A stretch of DNA of 64,000 nt from Adiantum capillus-veneris. Lineage: Eukaryota; Streptophyta; Polypodiopsida; Polypodiales; Pteridaceae. The stretch covers positions 53,081,253-53,145,252 of the forward strand of contig CM043959.1 in assembly GCA_014529385.2 (NCBI GenBank). Direction: 5' to 3'. The translations under genes and the position numbers were made by a program. This document shows positions 29,924 through 40,498 of the stretch, piece after piece. Position 1 is the first letter of the stretch, and every line of letters starts with the position of its first letter. The notes under the pieces are model-generated. The model was not told the origin of the DNA. It ran no database searches and saw nothing but the letters and a program-made list of their open reading frames with translations.

Positions 29924-30422
29924 CATGTGGCTGTTGTCCACCCAAAAACGCAACTGCGAGGTGATGAGAACGCCGCTGTCCAGCGATTTTCAGCGTGCTC
30001 GTCGCTCCCGGCAAGATCTGGAGCGGTGCAAAGGGTCTGGGGAGTGGGGTGAATCAATGTCACAACCCCAGATGGGCTGAAAACAGAGAATGTATGGAAG
30101 CGTGAGAGAATGAGCGCTGCCCTCCTCTGCTGAAAACGCTGATGCTCCCAAAAACGCAGATGGGTTGCAAAAATGATGATGGAGGGAGGGGTTTTCCGGC
30201 GACGGATGGTGCCCAAAAGGGTAGCGCTAGGCAGCCAGGAGGTGATCTCAGTGTGAATGCAAAAACACAAGTGGAGAAAGGTCTCTCCGCAACGGAAGTG
30301 CGGGCACGAGATACACTGTGAAGTGCGGGCACCAGATACACCCCCCCCCCCCCCCCAAGCTGGCAGGCCCATGAAATGCGGAGACAGGAGGCTGACGTGG
30401 CAATAGCGGGAAACGCGGAATT
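29924..30422. other. unassigned repeat-like DNA with a run of 16 C
   Basis: This continues the sequence interrupted by the solo LTR. It contains short motifs such as AAAAACGC and a homopolymer of 16 C at 30341-30356. The long minus-strand frame here (up to 241 codons) shows no conserved motif and I do not call it a gene. Confidence 0.4.
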
Positions 30423-30883
30423 TGTGACACGAGGCAACTGTAAGACAGTTCCGTGAATTGCAACAGCAAGCTGACGTGACAGCTATACAGAAAGTTGCTT
30501 TTTGGTCTACTGAAAATCTACGCAAATTGCTGAGAAGCTTTTGGGGAGCATTGGTTTATTTTAAATGGTTTTTAAATGAGGCTTTTGATTTGAAGCTTTT
30601 GGGGGCTCTGCTTTTAGCATCCCATGTAACCTTTATAAGAAACCCAAGGGGGCTCCCTCTGCAGAGCATCTAGACGCAGAGTCTGAGAGCGAGCAATTGT
30701 ACTTTCTCAAAGATTAATATAAAAAGAAACACCAAAAGGGGCGCCACTCTTTGGGGCCAATACCTCTTGGCTCGGAACTCCATCGGGCCATGTCACATCA
30801 ATTGTGAATTTGTGAACTGTTTTGAAGTGAATCTCAGTTGTGTCGCGGTAGAATCTTGACTTGGAGTGTCCGAGTTTGTTACA
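30423..30883 (+). mobile_element. LTR of a plus-strand gypsy element (family A relative)
   Basis: It ends GAGTTTGTTACA followed by a primer site ATGGTATCAGAGC, and its end mirrors the family A LTR (TGTAACAAACTTGG in reverse). The start (TGTGACACGAGG) is judged by similarity only and could be off by some bases. Confidence 0.6.
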
Positions 30884-30990
30884 ATGGTATCAGAGCGCAT
30901 TGTGAACTGTTTTGAAGTGAATCTCTGCTGTGTCGCGGTAGAATCTTGACTTGGTGTGTCCGAGTTTGTTACAATGGTATTAGAGCCCAG
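30811..30990 (+). repeat. 90-bp tandem duplication spanning LTR end and primer site
   Basis: TGTGAACTGTTTTGAAGTGA begins at 30811 and again at 30901. Each unit includes the LTR 3' end (GAGTTTGTTACA) and a primer site: ATGGTATCAGAGC in the first, ATGGTATTAGAGC in the second. Confidence 0.92.
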
Positions 30991-31218
30991 AAAGATTCTT
31001 CCTCTACGAAGGATCCGATCCTTTTTACAGCGCGCACAGCTTTTGGAAAATTAGCTTCATGCCCCGACCCCGGGAAATTTGCTTCGTGCCGTGACCCCGG
31101 ACTTAGCCACTCCCACCCTTCATACATCGCGCATCGGGCGCGCTTCCGTCTTCATCGCTCTGTCTTACAGGGCATAAAGCCATTAAAATTCCCAAATTAC
31201 ACATGCAGACACCTCTCA

Positions 31219-32242
31219 ATGGGAAGGCAAAGAAAAGTTGAAGATCCAGCACGGGAACTGAAGAAAAGAATGAAGATTTGGGCAAAAAAAAATTCGGACA
31301 AGTTTGCCAGAAAAGGTGTACAAACATCAACTGCAGATTAGCATATGTGTGAACACATTGATTAAGTACTCCAAGGACTTTGGAGTACCCAAGATTGGTG
31401 ATACACCTGAAGAATCACCCAATTGATAAGATTTACATGAGATGGCGTGTGGCCATGGCTTCTCTAAGGTAGGGAGTAAAGCCGAAAAGACAGACAAGTG
31501 CAGAAAAGCAGAACTTGTACTCGCAGAAAGACATGGACAAGCAAAGCAAAAAGCAAAGCTTTGAAAGGGCAAGAAAAAGGCAAAGAAGCCTAGATTTCAC
31601 CCAATTTCTGACAATTCTACAGAGGAGTCATCCTCAAACAGTTCGGACTCCGACGATCACAGATTTTTACGCAAAGAAGAAGCATTTCTAAAAGCCAACC
31701 AGTATGACTTTCTCGAAGATAAAAGCAAGAAAGTTAAGAATTTAAAGAAGGTGGACAATCGATTTGAATCCTTTTCTGGGTTCCGAGATGCTCGAACATC
31801 GTGGTCCACTCTTCTACTGAGAAAGGAAGCTCTGTTAAATGGTTGAAATTCAAACGGCTTTTTATTTCTTCTTGGCTGACTTGGGAGTACGAACGAGATA
31901 TATGAACCGCTTGGAATCATCTTCGAACGACCAAGGGAGATTCTTTGGACGTTGATTGCAAGAGACTTCGGAGCTCTTTTCTACCAGCTTCTTCATTTGA
32001 GAAGGTCTTGTTTAAGGAACAGATTGAGAGGTTTTGCTACGGACTTTTGCTTGGAACAAAAGTCGCATTCTATTCAAGAATTGATGGGTCATGCGAAACG
32101 GGGTTTTGCCATACACTTGGGCAATCCGACATAGCCCACTGATGAGCTCTTGATTCAAAGAACTCAACAGACTTCTAATAATGAAAGTAGAAAGAGAGAG
32201 TTCCCAGAACAAAGAAAAGAAAGATACACGTCCCCGACAGAC
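31219..32242 (+). pseudogene. gag remnant of the plus-strand gypsy element
   Basis: Fragments in several frames match the gag of the family A element at 37889-39274. Examples are a basic N-terminal piece (MGRQRKVEDPARELKKRMKI), an acidic serine stretch near 31620-31660, WSTLLLRK-like sequence near 31800, FISSWLT near 31865 and SSFLPASSFEKVLFKEQIER near 31975-32035. Frameshifts and a TGA near 31902 break it. It ends at 32242, where a minus-strand family A LTR begins, so it was truncated by that later insertion. Confidence 0.75.
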
Positions 32243-32883
32243 TGTAATAGACTTGGACACTCCAAGTCGAGAATCTACCGGGACACCACAAAAGATCACT
32301 TCAAAACAGTTCACAGTTCACAATTGATTCGACACTGGCCCTCAACAGTGGCCCGGCGGAGTTCCGTGCCTAGAGATATTGGCCCTAAGACTGGCGCCCC
32401 TTTTGGTATTTCTTTTTGTATTAATCTGTGTTCAAAGTACAAGAGTGCAGGCAGGCACTCACACTTAGACTCTGCGTCCAAATGCTTGAGTTATGAGGCC
32501 CTGCCCCCATATTTAAAGTTTACAAAGGGATGCTAAAAGCAGAGCCCCCAAAAGCTGAAATCAAAAGCCTTGTTAATTAAAACAGAAGCTTTCTGCTTTT
32601 CACAAGCTCTCTCTTAAGCCAAAAGCAATAAAGCAAAGAGCTTACCTCTCTCTCCCATGCTACATTGCGTAGAAAAGCAATGCCCAAAAGCTGCGCCAAA
32701 TCTGCCGCATAAAGCGCCGGAAATCACGAAATCCGTATTGCCTGCCTCGTGTCATATTTTCCGCAATTCGCGGGGCTACCGTACAGCCAGCAACGTCAGC
32801 ATTTCAACGTGTCTGCAATTCCCCGAGCTTGTCCATGCAGGGCAGAGAGTGTGTAATGGGCAGCCACGTCACCGTTTGTGGCA
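32243..32883 (-). mobile_element. 3' LTR of the older family A element
   Basis: Its plus-strand ends are TGTAATAGACTTGG and CCGTTTGTGGCA. It aligns along its length with the LTRs at 33421 and 39352 but has many differences, so it is older. A polypurine tract (AAGAGGGAGGTA on minus) adjoins at 32884-32895. Confidence 0.85.
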
Positions 32884-33420
32884 TACCTCCCTCTTGAAAG
32901 CATTGTAATCGCCCTCGATTACGCCTGCAAAACAGACAGAAGCCATAAACTGCCTTAGCAGACACTGACTGTTAGCACCGACGCACTAGGAACACACATC
33001 TATTACATGTACCAATCGACAGTCACATCACACGACATGACATGACATGACATGACAAATCACATTCAACATTCATTCGGATCTTAGACCATGATTTATC
33101 GGCAATGCAGTTAGCAATCGCATCTAGATCCACTCACGACCTCGTAGATGCCCGATTGACTAACCCCTATTGCAACCATGTCTACTCGAGATCATTCATA
33201 CCAAAATGCTGCAGTCATTTCGTCTATCAGTTCCTGCACTTAAAAACAAGTCAAGAACAAATCAGTTTCATATTCCGGAATTCCATTTCATAAAGTCATA
33301 CAGCAGAATACTGTCAGCTCTCAGTATCCCTGAAGCTCAAAGAGACATCAGTGACTCTAGTATTCTAAAAATCAAGGCATCTGTTGACAAAGGAGCGGAG
33401 TAACTCCCCTCTTGTGCAAC
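32884..33420 (-). other. polypurine tract and 3' untranslated region of the older family A element
   Basis: It matches, in order, the same region of the young element (33928-34470): GCATTGTAATCG...GATTACGCCTGCAAAAC, CTTAGCAGACACTGACTGTTAG and CAAAGGAGCGGAGTAACTCC. It includes a CATGA pentamer array (33035-33056). It is cut at 33420 by the young element; the two halves rejoin at 39899. Confidence 0.8.
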
Positions 33421-33927
33421 TGTAACAAACTTGGAGACTCCAAGTCAAGAATCAACCGCGACAGCACCAAATAACCACTTCAAAACAATTCACAGATCAC
33501 AATAGATTTGCACTGGCCCGGCGGAGTTCCGTGCCTAGAGATATTGGCCCCAAAGACTGGCGCCCCTTTCGGTATTTCTTTTTGTATTAATCAATCATCA
33601 AAGTACAAGAGAGCGGTTAGGGTTTCACTCTCAGACTCTGCGTCCAGATGCTCTGAGAAGTGAGGCCCTCACCACTAATTTAAAGGTTACAAGGGATGCC
33701 CAAAAGCAGAGCCCCAAAAGCTTTTAAAATCAAAAGCATCAGTTCTCTCTCTCTCTTAGAGAGTCTTTTCTTTTTTTTATATAAAAAAAAGCAAAAGCAA
33801 AATTCGCGTCGCTCATCATTTTCCAAAAAAAAAAAAATTTAATGATCCGCCTCCGCGATTTCCGAAAATTAGGGTTTCTGGCAGAATTTAGGGTTTTTGC
33901 TGTCCGCCACGTCATCACTTTGTGACA
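33421..33927 (-). mobile_element. 3' LTR of the young family A element (507 bp)
   Basis: It runs TGTAACAAACTTGG to CACTTTGTGACA on the plus strand. The first ~370 bases differ from the other LTR at about one position. It is shorter than the partner mainly because it has fewer copies of an AATTTAGGGTTTCTGGCAG-type unit. Confidence 0.92.
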
Positions 33928-34489
33928 TACCCCCCTCTTGAAAGCATTGTAATCGACCGCGATTACGCCTGCAAAACCGACAAAAGCCATAAACCGTCTT
34001 AGCAGACACTGACTGTTAGTACCTACGTACTAGGAACGCACATCTAGCACATGTACAAAATCGACAGTCACATCACACGACATCACAGGACATCACCAGA
34101 CATCACAGGACATCACATGACATTCAACATTCATTCGGATCTTAGACCATGATTTATCGGCAATGTAGCTAGCAATCACATCTAGGTCCAATCGGGACCT
34201 CATCGATGTCCGATTGACTAACCCCTATTGCAACCATGTCTATTCGAGATCAAGTAGACCAAAATGCTGCAGTCATTTCGTCTATCAGTTCCTGCACTCA
34301 CAAGAAGTCAAGAACAAATCAGTATCATAATCAAGAATTCCATTTCATAAAGTCATCCAACAGAATACTGTCAGCTCTCAGTATCCCTGAAGCTCAAAGA
34401 GACATCAGTGACTTTAGTATCAAAATCGAGGCATCTGTTGACAAAGGAGCGGAGTAACTCCCCTCTTGTGCATCCCACTGCACCAGATC

Positions 34490-35744
34490 TTCGGCCAAGC
34501 TGAGTTTCTGGGTTCCGTTTGGAGTAGACTATGCTAAACCAAAACATCGAGGTAAAGTTTCACAATCCGAGGAGTATCTGCTAGGTCCTCCTCCTCCATC
34601 CACTTCGCATCAAATGCAGGAAAGTTCTTGAACTTAACCAAGAACCGCCTTCAGACTTTACCTTTCTTCGTATCATTATGTGCCAAAATCTGTTCAGGAA
34701 CAAGGATCTCCTCCTTTTCTTCCACTTTGGGTTGCTCATCAGGCTCCCCATCATTAGGCACATCACCCTTAACAGGGTTTCAAGAGACTCACATGCAATG
34801 CATTATGAATCCTCCAAGTATCTGGCAGTTCCAATCGGAAGGAGACATCATTTATCTTGTCAGTGATCTGGAAAGGTCCGTAGTATCACATACTAAGCTT
34901 TGGAAAAAGCCTCTCCTTTCCCTTTTTCTTTCTTAGACGTGCCTTCTCAAAAGTAAGAGCACCCAATCATCCTTCTTCAGTTTCAAGTCGCGACGATGGC
35001 GATCCGCTGCCTTTTTCTGTCGTTCTTGAGACTCCTGCAAAGTCTCGCGAACCTTGGCAAAAGCCGTATCCAAATCTCGCGAATATTCATCCGCTTCAAA
35101 TTTCTAATCTTTCGTGCTCAGGAAGGATGGAACCTTCGCAGCAGTTTCAACAATCTCACATGGAGTCTTCCCCGTCGAAGAGTGTATCGTGTTATTGTAG
35201 GCAAATTCTACCAAAGGTAAGTTCTTTTCCCATTGAGTCTTCTGATGCGAGATACAAGACTTCAATAAATCTAAAATCACTGAATTGGCAATCTCAGATT
35301 GCCCGTCAGTCTGCAAGTGGAACGATGACGAGAACTGCAACCGCGTGCCAATGTTCTCCCAAATTGCCTTCCAAAACAAACTCATAAATATGGGGTCTCT
35401 GTCGGAGACAATCGTCTCAGGCGTGCCATGTAATCGGAAAATCATCGTGATCATTTTGTATTCTCGAGAGATTTAAAAAAAATGAAATCCATTTCAATAT
35501 TTTCCCAGGGGCGGGTGGGTATGGGTAAAGGCTGTAACAATCCCTGTGCCTTATGCGTGTCAAACTTGACCTTCTGGCATACCAAGCAACTGTGCACAAA
35601 CTCTTCCACATCCTTCTTCAGTCTCCGCCAAAAGAAATCTCTCTCTACCCCTTTCATGGTGGTAGCAATGCCGCGGTGACCCGTAAAAGGTGGACAGTGG
35701 CAATCAGTCATAACCTTTTCCCTCAACGGCTGTGTAACGCACAA
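34490..35744 (-). pseudogene. integrase and chromodomain of the young family A element
   Basis: The zinc-binding start (GHRGIATTMKGVERDFFW, SCLVCQKVKFDTHKA, 35690-35560) is followed by the DDE core, in another frame, with IVSDRDPIFMSLFW and FHLQTDGQSEIANS (35420-35290) and FAYNNTIHSSTGKTP (about 35170-35130). The C-terminal and chromodomain-like part near 34940-34500 includes KVEEKEEILVPEQIL-type sequence. Integrase inserts the cDNA; chromodomains guide insertion to particular chromatin. At least two frameshifts separate the pieces, one near 35450 at a run of A. The order and spacing are complete. Confidence 0.85.
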
Positions 35745-35770
35745 CAGTCTTTTTCATCAAGTAGCCTTCC

Positions 35771-37196
35771 CTAAGGGAGTATCCAGCTACTGTCTCCCCA
35801 TCCTGTATCCGTGTGAAAAATATCTGCAAAATCTGTATCTGTGGCGTACTGATCGACCATATCCTCGAAGCTTCTATGATGTATCGCGGAAATAGCCAGA
35901 ACCAACGGTTTCCGAGACAAAGCATTTGCCACCACATTCTTCTGTCCCTGCACATGGACAATCTGGAAGTGGAACTGTGACAAGATGTTCGCCCACCGCA
36001 TCTGTTTTTCCGAAAGCTGCTTCTGTGACAAGAAGTAGCGCAAACTCTGATGGTCTGTAAAGACAGTAAAATCCGCTCCGAGTAGGTAATGCCGCCACTG
36101 AGTAAGAGCATGGATAACCGCCAAAAGCTCTTTCTCATAGATCTGTGCTGTCATCTCCGGCCTAGAGAACAAACGGCTCTCGTAAGCTATGACATGGCCT
36201 TCTTGCATCAAGACCGCACCCAGACTACGACCACAAGCATCACAAAATACTTCAAATGACTTCTGCAAGTCCGGCAAAGTCAAAATATGGTCCTGTAGTC
36301 AATTTCTCTTTCAATGTCTGAAAGGCAGTCACCTCTGTGGGTCCCCACAAAAAAGGTACTCCTTTCTGTGTCAAGGTATGCAAAGGGGAAGCAACCTCTG
36401 CAAACTTTCGTATGAACCGCCTGTAGTACGAACACAATCCCAAGAAGCTTCTAACTTCATGGACATTCCTCAAATCGGGCCAATCACGGATAGTCTCTAT
36501 CTTGGCCGGGTTCATTTGCACTCTTGCTGTTGACACAATGTGTCCCAAAAAGTGTATCTCTGGTAGGAAAAATTCACTTTTCTTAGCATTAATCACTAAT
36601 GTGTGATCTCGTAATGCCTGAAAGACTTGAAGCAGATGATCTCTGTGTTCTGCCTCATTCTTCGAGAAAACAATGATGTCGTCAAAGAAAGTGCCAACAA
36701 ATAGCCTGTACTCTCGAAAAATCCTATCCATCATCCGGTTAAATGTCGCAGAAGCATTGGTTAAGCCAAAAGGCATCACCAAAAACTCAAATAACCCAAA
36801 AGTCGTCCGAAAAGCTATCTTGTAGACATCTCCTGGCGCTATCCTGATCTGATGGTATCCACTCTTCAAGTCAATCCTGCTAAAGCACGAGGATCCCTGT
36901 AACCTGTCGAGTATATCATCGATCCTAGGAATCGGAAATCTGTTCTTGATGGTGATTTCGTTGAGAGTGCTATAATCGATGCACATTCTCCAAGATCCGT
37001 CTTTCTTCAAAACCAACAACATTGGAGAGCAATACGGTGAAGTACTAGGCTGGACAAGACCCTTTTCCAAGAGGTCTTTCACTGAGTTCATAATCTTTTC
37101 ATTTTGTACTCGGCTCACACGATAAGGTGGCCGATTCGGTGGCGTGCTTCCAGATATCAGATCAATGGTATGATCTTCAGGCCCTCTCAAAAGCAA
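35771..37196 (-). pseudogene. RT and RNase H of the young family A element
   Basis: RT motifs are intact in a 314-codon frame (37196-36252): LEKGLVQPSTSPYCSPMLLV, CIDYSTLNEITIKNRFPIPR, FSRIDLKSGYHQIRI (with the catalytic Asp), FLVMPFGLTNASATFN and catalytic FFDDIIVFS. RNase H follows in another frame (36283-35771) with FEVFCDACGRSLGAVLMQEG, YEKELLAVIHAL and FTDHQSLRYFL. Protease-like sequence with LLGIPWYHKNYAVVDYRAEK lies upstream near 37400-37340 and has stops. The RT lacks the lesions seen in the element at 17435-23893, which makes it a useful comparison. Confidence 0.88.
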
Positions 37197-37798
37197 TCGG
37201 CATGAGCGTGGAGAAAAAAACTCTTGGCGTTCTTTTCTTCAGGTCAAAACATATTCAACCTTTATCCATCGTTCAGTTCTCCCAAAAGAATGAGTAAGAA
37301 AACTGAAGTTCATCAAGTACAATCTCTAAGCCCTTCATTTATCAAAGTCGCTTTCTCGGCCCGGTAGTCAACCACGGCGTAGTTCTTGTGGTACCAAGGG
37401 ATCCCGAGTAGAACGTCACTCGCGTGCCCTGAACACCCCTGTCATTGCAAACAAAGTTTGCCAATGCTCGGTGTAATGGCAACATCCCATCCGGGTGCCA
37501 GTCAAACTACCTCCGCCTATGGCGTCAGTCTGTCGAGCGTAGTTCCAAATCGAGCCGCCAATTCCAAGTGAAAAGAAGTTGGCCTTGGCTCCTTCAAAAG
37601 AGCTTCTTGATCCTTCACTTTGCCCCAAAAAAAGCGGCAAAGTTTGTACTTTCATTCATTTGATTCGGTGCAAGTCCCACGCCATGTGGTACCAGTTCTA
37701 CTTTTCTATCTGCCTTTTCTGCCACATTCCTCAGCTGCTCTCGAACTCTCAGACCTGTCGTCATCTTTATCATTCTGTTCTTTCTGTGCCTTATGAGG

Positions 37799-39274
37799 GC
37801 ACTTCGCGGAAATATGTCCATGTTCCCCGCATCCAAAGCACTTCCCCTCTCTAATGAAGCGAGCTCTCTCCTCAGGAGTAAGCTTGGGTCATGCATCCTT
37901 TTTTTTCTCTGGGTTGCTCTTTTTCATTCTACTTTCATTCCCAGAAGTCTGTTCGGCTCGTTGTGTCATGGCCTCATCTGTGGGGTAGGTCAGACTATCA
38001 GAGTGAATGGCAAAGCCCCGCTTCGCATGACTCATCAACTCCTGAATAGAAGCCGACTTCTGTTCCAAGCAGTGATCTCGGATCTCTGTAGGTAGACCCA
38101 AGGTAAACCGCTCAATCTGTTCTCTGAACGAGATCTTCTTGAATGAAGAGGCGGGTAGAAAAGAGCTCCAGAATCTTTCACAATAAGAATTCACTGTATC
38201 GCTCTTGGTCATCCGGAGATGGTTCCAAGCAGCTCGTATATCTCGCTCAAACTCTTGAGTCAACCAAGAAGAAATAAAAAGCCTCTTGAATTTCAGCCAT
38301 GTAACTGGCACAGTCTTGCTTAATAGAAGCGTGGACCACCAAGTACGAGCATTCCCCTCAAAGTAAGAGGCAGCTCTCCGAATCTTGGAGTGCACTGAAT
38401 AGCGTCCTCCCGCGAAAGCAATGTCAAACTGCTGTATAAAAGACAAAGCCTTCGAAGCATCTGAGTGTCCTGAAAAGTATCAAACTTGATCGAGTGGCCA
38501 CCTTCCTTAAACTCTCGGACTTTCTTGCTTTTATCTTCGAGAAAGTCATACTGCTTGGCTTTGTAAAAATTCTTCTTGTTCGCATAAAACTTTCCGTCAT
38601 CGGAATCTGAGGTGTCTGTAGACGAGTCCTCAGTAGAACTGTCAGTCTCTGGGCGAGATGTAGCCTTCTTTCCCTTTTTCTTGCCCGTTCCGAAGCTTTG
38701 TGTATTGCTTCGCTTTTTGCTTTTTTCTGTCTTCTTCGCTCTAATCCGAGGAGCTAGAAGAACTGTCAGAAGAAGAAGAAGAAGAAGAAGAACTGGGTAC
38801 TCCTTCAAATCGAACACGCTTCTTCCGTTTCTTTGCTTTGTCGAATGTCGACTGACGACCCAAATATCCCGGGAAGTCAGTACCTTTGTTCTGCTTTTTG
38901 CCGTGCTTTTTGTCTTTCTTTTGCACGTCGAAAAGCTGAGCAATCCGTGCATCAACCAGGTTCTCCAGTTCCTTCTCCGTATATTTCTTGGAGGCAGAAG
39001 GTTTCTTGAGAGCGGGTTTCGGGAGTGGTGTTGTGGTTCTCTGCCACTCCATCTGTACCTCTTTCAAAGAGGTCTGGTTCATATATTTTGCCATCTTCGG
39101 GTCCTTGGCAAAATTGAGCATCATCTTTGTTGCATCGCTGATCAATCGGCGACGCTCTATCTCTCGCCGCTCCGCCTAAGTAGGCCAAGGCGGGCCATAC
39201 TCTCTGCCTGAATCTTCGTTGTGATCCCAGCCCGCATATCCAGATGCAGAGGGAGTCGACTGATCATTGCATGA
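37799..39274 (-). pseudogene. gag of the young family A element
   Basis: The start is probably MASCNDQSTPSASGYAGWD near 39274. A TAG at about 39178 interrupts the N-terminus, followed by ISDATKMMLNFAKDPKMAKY, a poly-Ser stretch coded by a GAA/TCT-type triplet repeat (38768-38792) and a Lys-rich linker. The gag core starts with FIQQFDIAFAGGRYS (38446 frame) and includes WKTWWST-like and FISSWLTQEFERDIRAAWN sequence. A CCHC knuckle, CFGCGEHGHISAKC, lies at about 37840-37800. Two frameshifts separate these parts, one at the serine repeat. Gag forms the particle and binds RNA. Confidence 0.82.
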
Positions 39275-39337
39275 AGCCATAGGTGCCGCGGAAAAAAAAT
39301 TCGAGGATCGGATTTCCCGTAGAAGAGAAATCGGTCG

Positions 39338-39350
39338 TGCTCTGATACCA
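39338..39350 (-). other. primer-binding site of the young family A element
   Basis: On the minus strand TGGTATCAGAGC follows one base after the 5' LTR end at 39352. Confidence 0.9.
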
Positions 39351-39351
39351 C

Positions 39352-39893
39352 TGTAACAAACTTGGACACTCCAAGTCAAGAATCAACCGCGACAGCACCA
39401 AATAACCACTTCAAAACAATTCACAGATCACAATAGATTTGCACTGGCCCGGCGGAGTTCCGTGCCTAGAGATATTGGCCCCAAAGACTGGCGCCCCTTT
39501 CGGTATTTCTTTTTGTATTAATCAATCATCAAAGTACAAGAGAGCGGTTAGGGTTTCACTCTCAGACTCTGCGTCCAGATGCTCTGAGAAGTGAGGCCCT
39601 CACCACTAATTTAAAGGTTACAAGGGATGCCCAAAAGCAGAGCCCCAAAAGCTTTTAAAATCAAAAGCATCAGTTCTCTCTCTCTCTTAGAGAGTCTTTT
39701 CTTTTTTTTACATAAAAAAAAAGCAAAAGCAAAATTCGAGTCGCTCATCATTTTCCAAAAAAAAAAATTAATAGTCCGCCTCCGCGATTTCCGGAAATTA
39801 GGGTTTCTGGCAGAAATTAGGGTTTGCAGGAATTTTAGGGTTTCTGGCAGAATTTAGGGTTTCTGCTGTCCGCCACGTCATCACTTTGTGACA
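39352..39893 (-). mobile_element. 5' LTR of the young family A element (542 bp)
   Basis: Same ends as the partner LTR at 33421. It carries extra AGGGTTT-containing units (39796-39870), accounting for most of its 35-bp greater length. It is followed at 39894 by the GCAAC duplication. Confidence 0.92.
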
Positions 39894-39898
39894 GCAAC

Positions 39899-40498
39899 CC
39901 ACTGCACCATATCTCCGACCAAGCTGAATTCGGGGTTCCATTTGTAGACTATGCTAAACCAAAAGCTTCAAGGTAAAGGTTCACAATCTGAGGAGTATCT
40001 GCTAGGTCCTCCTCCATCCACTTAGCATCCAATGCAGGATAGTTCTTGAATTTAACCAAGAACCACCTTCGTACTTTAGGCTTATTCTTTATGTCCTTAT
40101 GTGTCCAAATCTGTTCAGAAACAAGGATCTCCTCGTTTTCTTCCACTTCGGGTTGCTCATCTGGCTCCCCTTCTTCGGGACATCACCTTTAAAAGGTTTC
40201 AAGAGACTCACATGAAATGCATTGTGAATCCTCCAAGTGTCAGTCAGTTTCAGTCGGAATGAGACATCATTGATCTTTTCGGAGATCTGGAAAGGTCCGT
40301 AGTATCGCATACTAAGCTTTGAAAAAAGCCTCTCCTTTCCCTTCTTCTTTCTCAGCAATGCCTTCTCAAATCGTAAGGGCACCCAATCATCCTCCTTCAA
40401 TTTCAAATCATGACGATGACAATCCGCTGCCTTTTTCTGTCTTTCTTGAGATTTCTGCAAAGCCTTGCGGACCTTGACAAAAGCCGTGTCTAAGTCGC
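39899..40498 (-). pseudogene. integrase C-terminus and chromodomain of the older family A element
   Basis: Minus-strand frames give [55 protein letters not shown] and a chromodomain, RRWFLVKFKNYPALDAKWME, ending ADTPQIVNLYLEAFG. This is the continuation of the element whose 3' end lies at 32243-33420; the young element separates the two parts. The upstream part (gag, RT) is missing because a family B LTR starts at 40499. A frameshift lies near 40150. Confidence 0.88.

Larger units (their letters stand above)
33421..39893 (-). mobile_element. complete young gypsy element of family A (6473 bp)
   Basis: LTRs at both ends are nearly identical by eye. The element is flanked by the perfect 5-bp duplication GCAAC (33416-33420 and 39894-39898). 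On the minus strand the order is 5' LTR (39893-39352), primer site, gag, protease, RT, RNase H, integrase, chromodomain, polypurine tract (33939-33928), 3' LTR. It sits inside an older copy of its own family. Confidence 0.95.

Noticed and set aside
29800..30525. 241-codon minus frame
   Set aside because: It spans the end of a solo LTR, its target duplication and a poly-C run, so it cannot be one ancestral gene; no motif.
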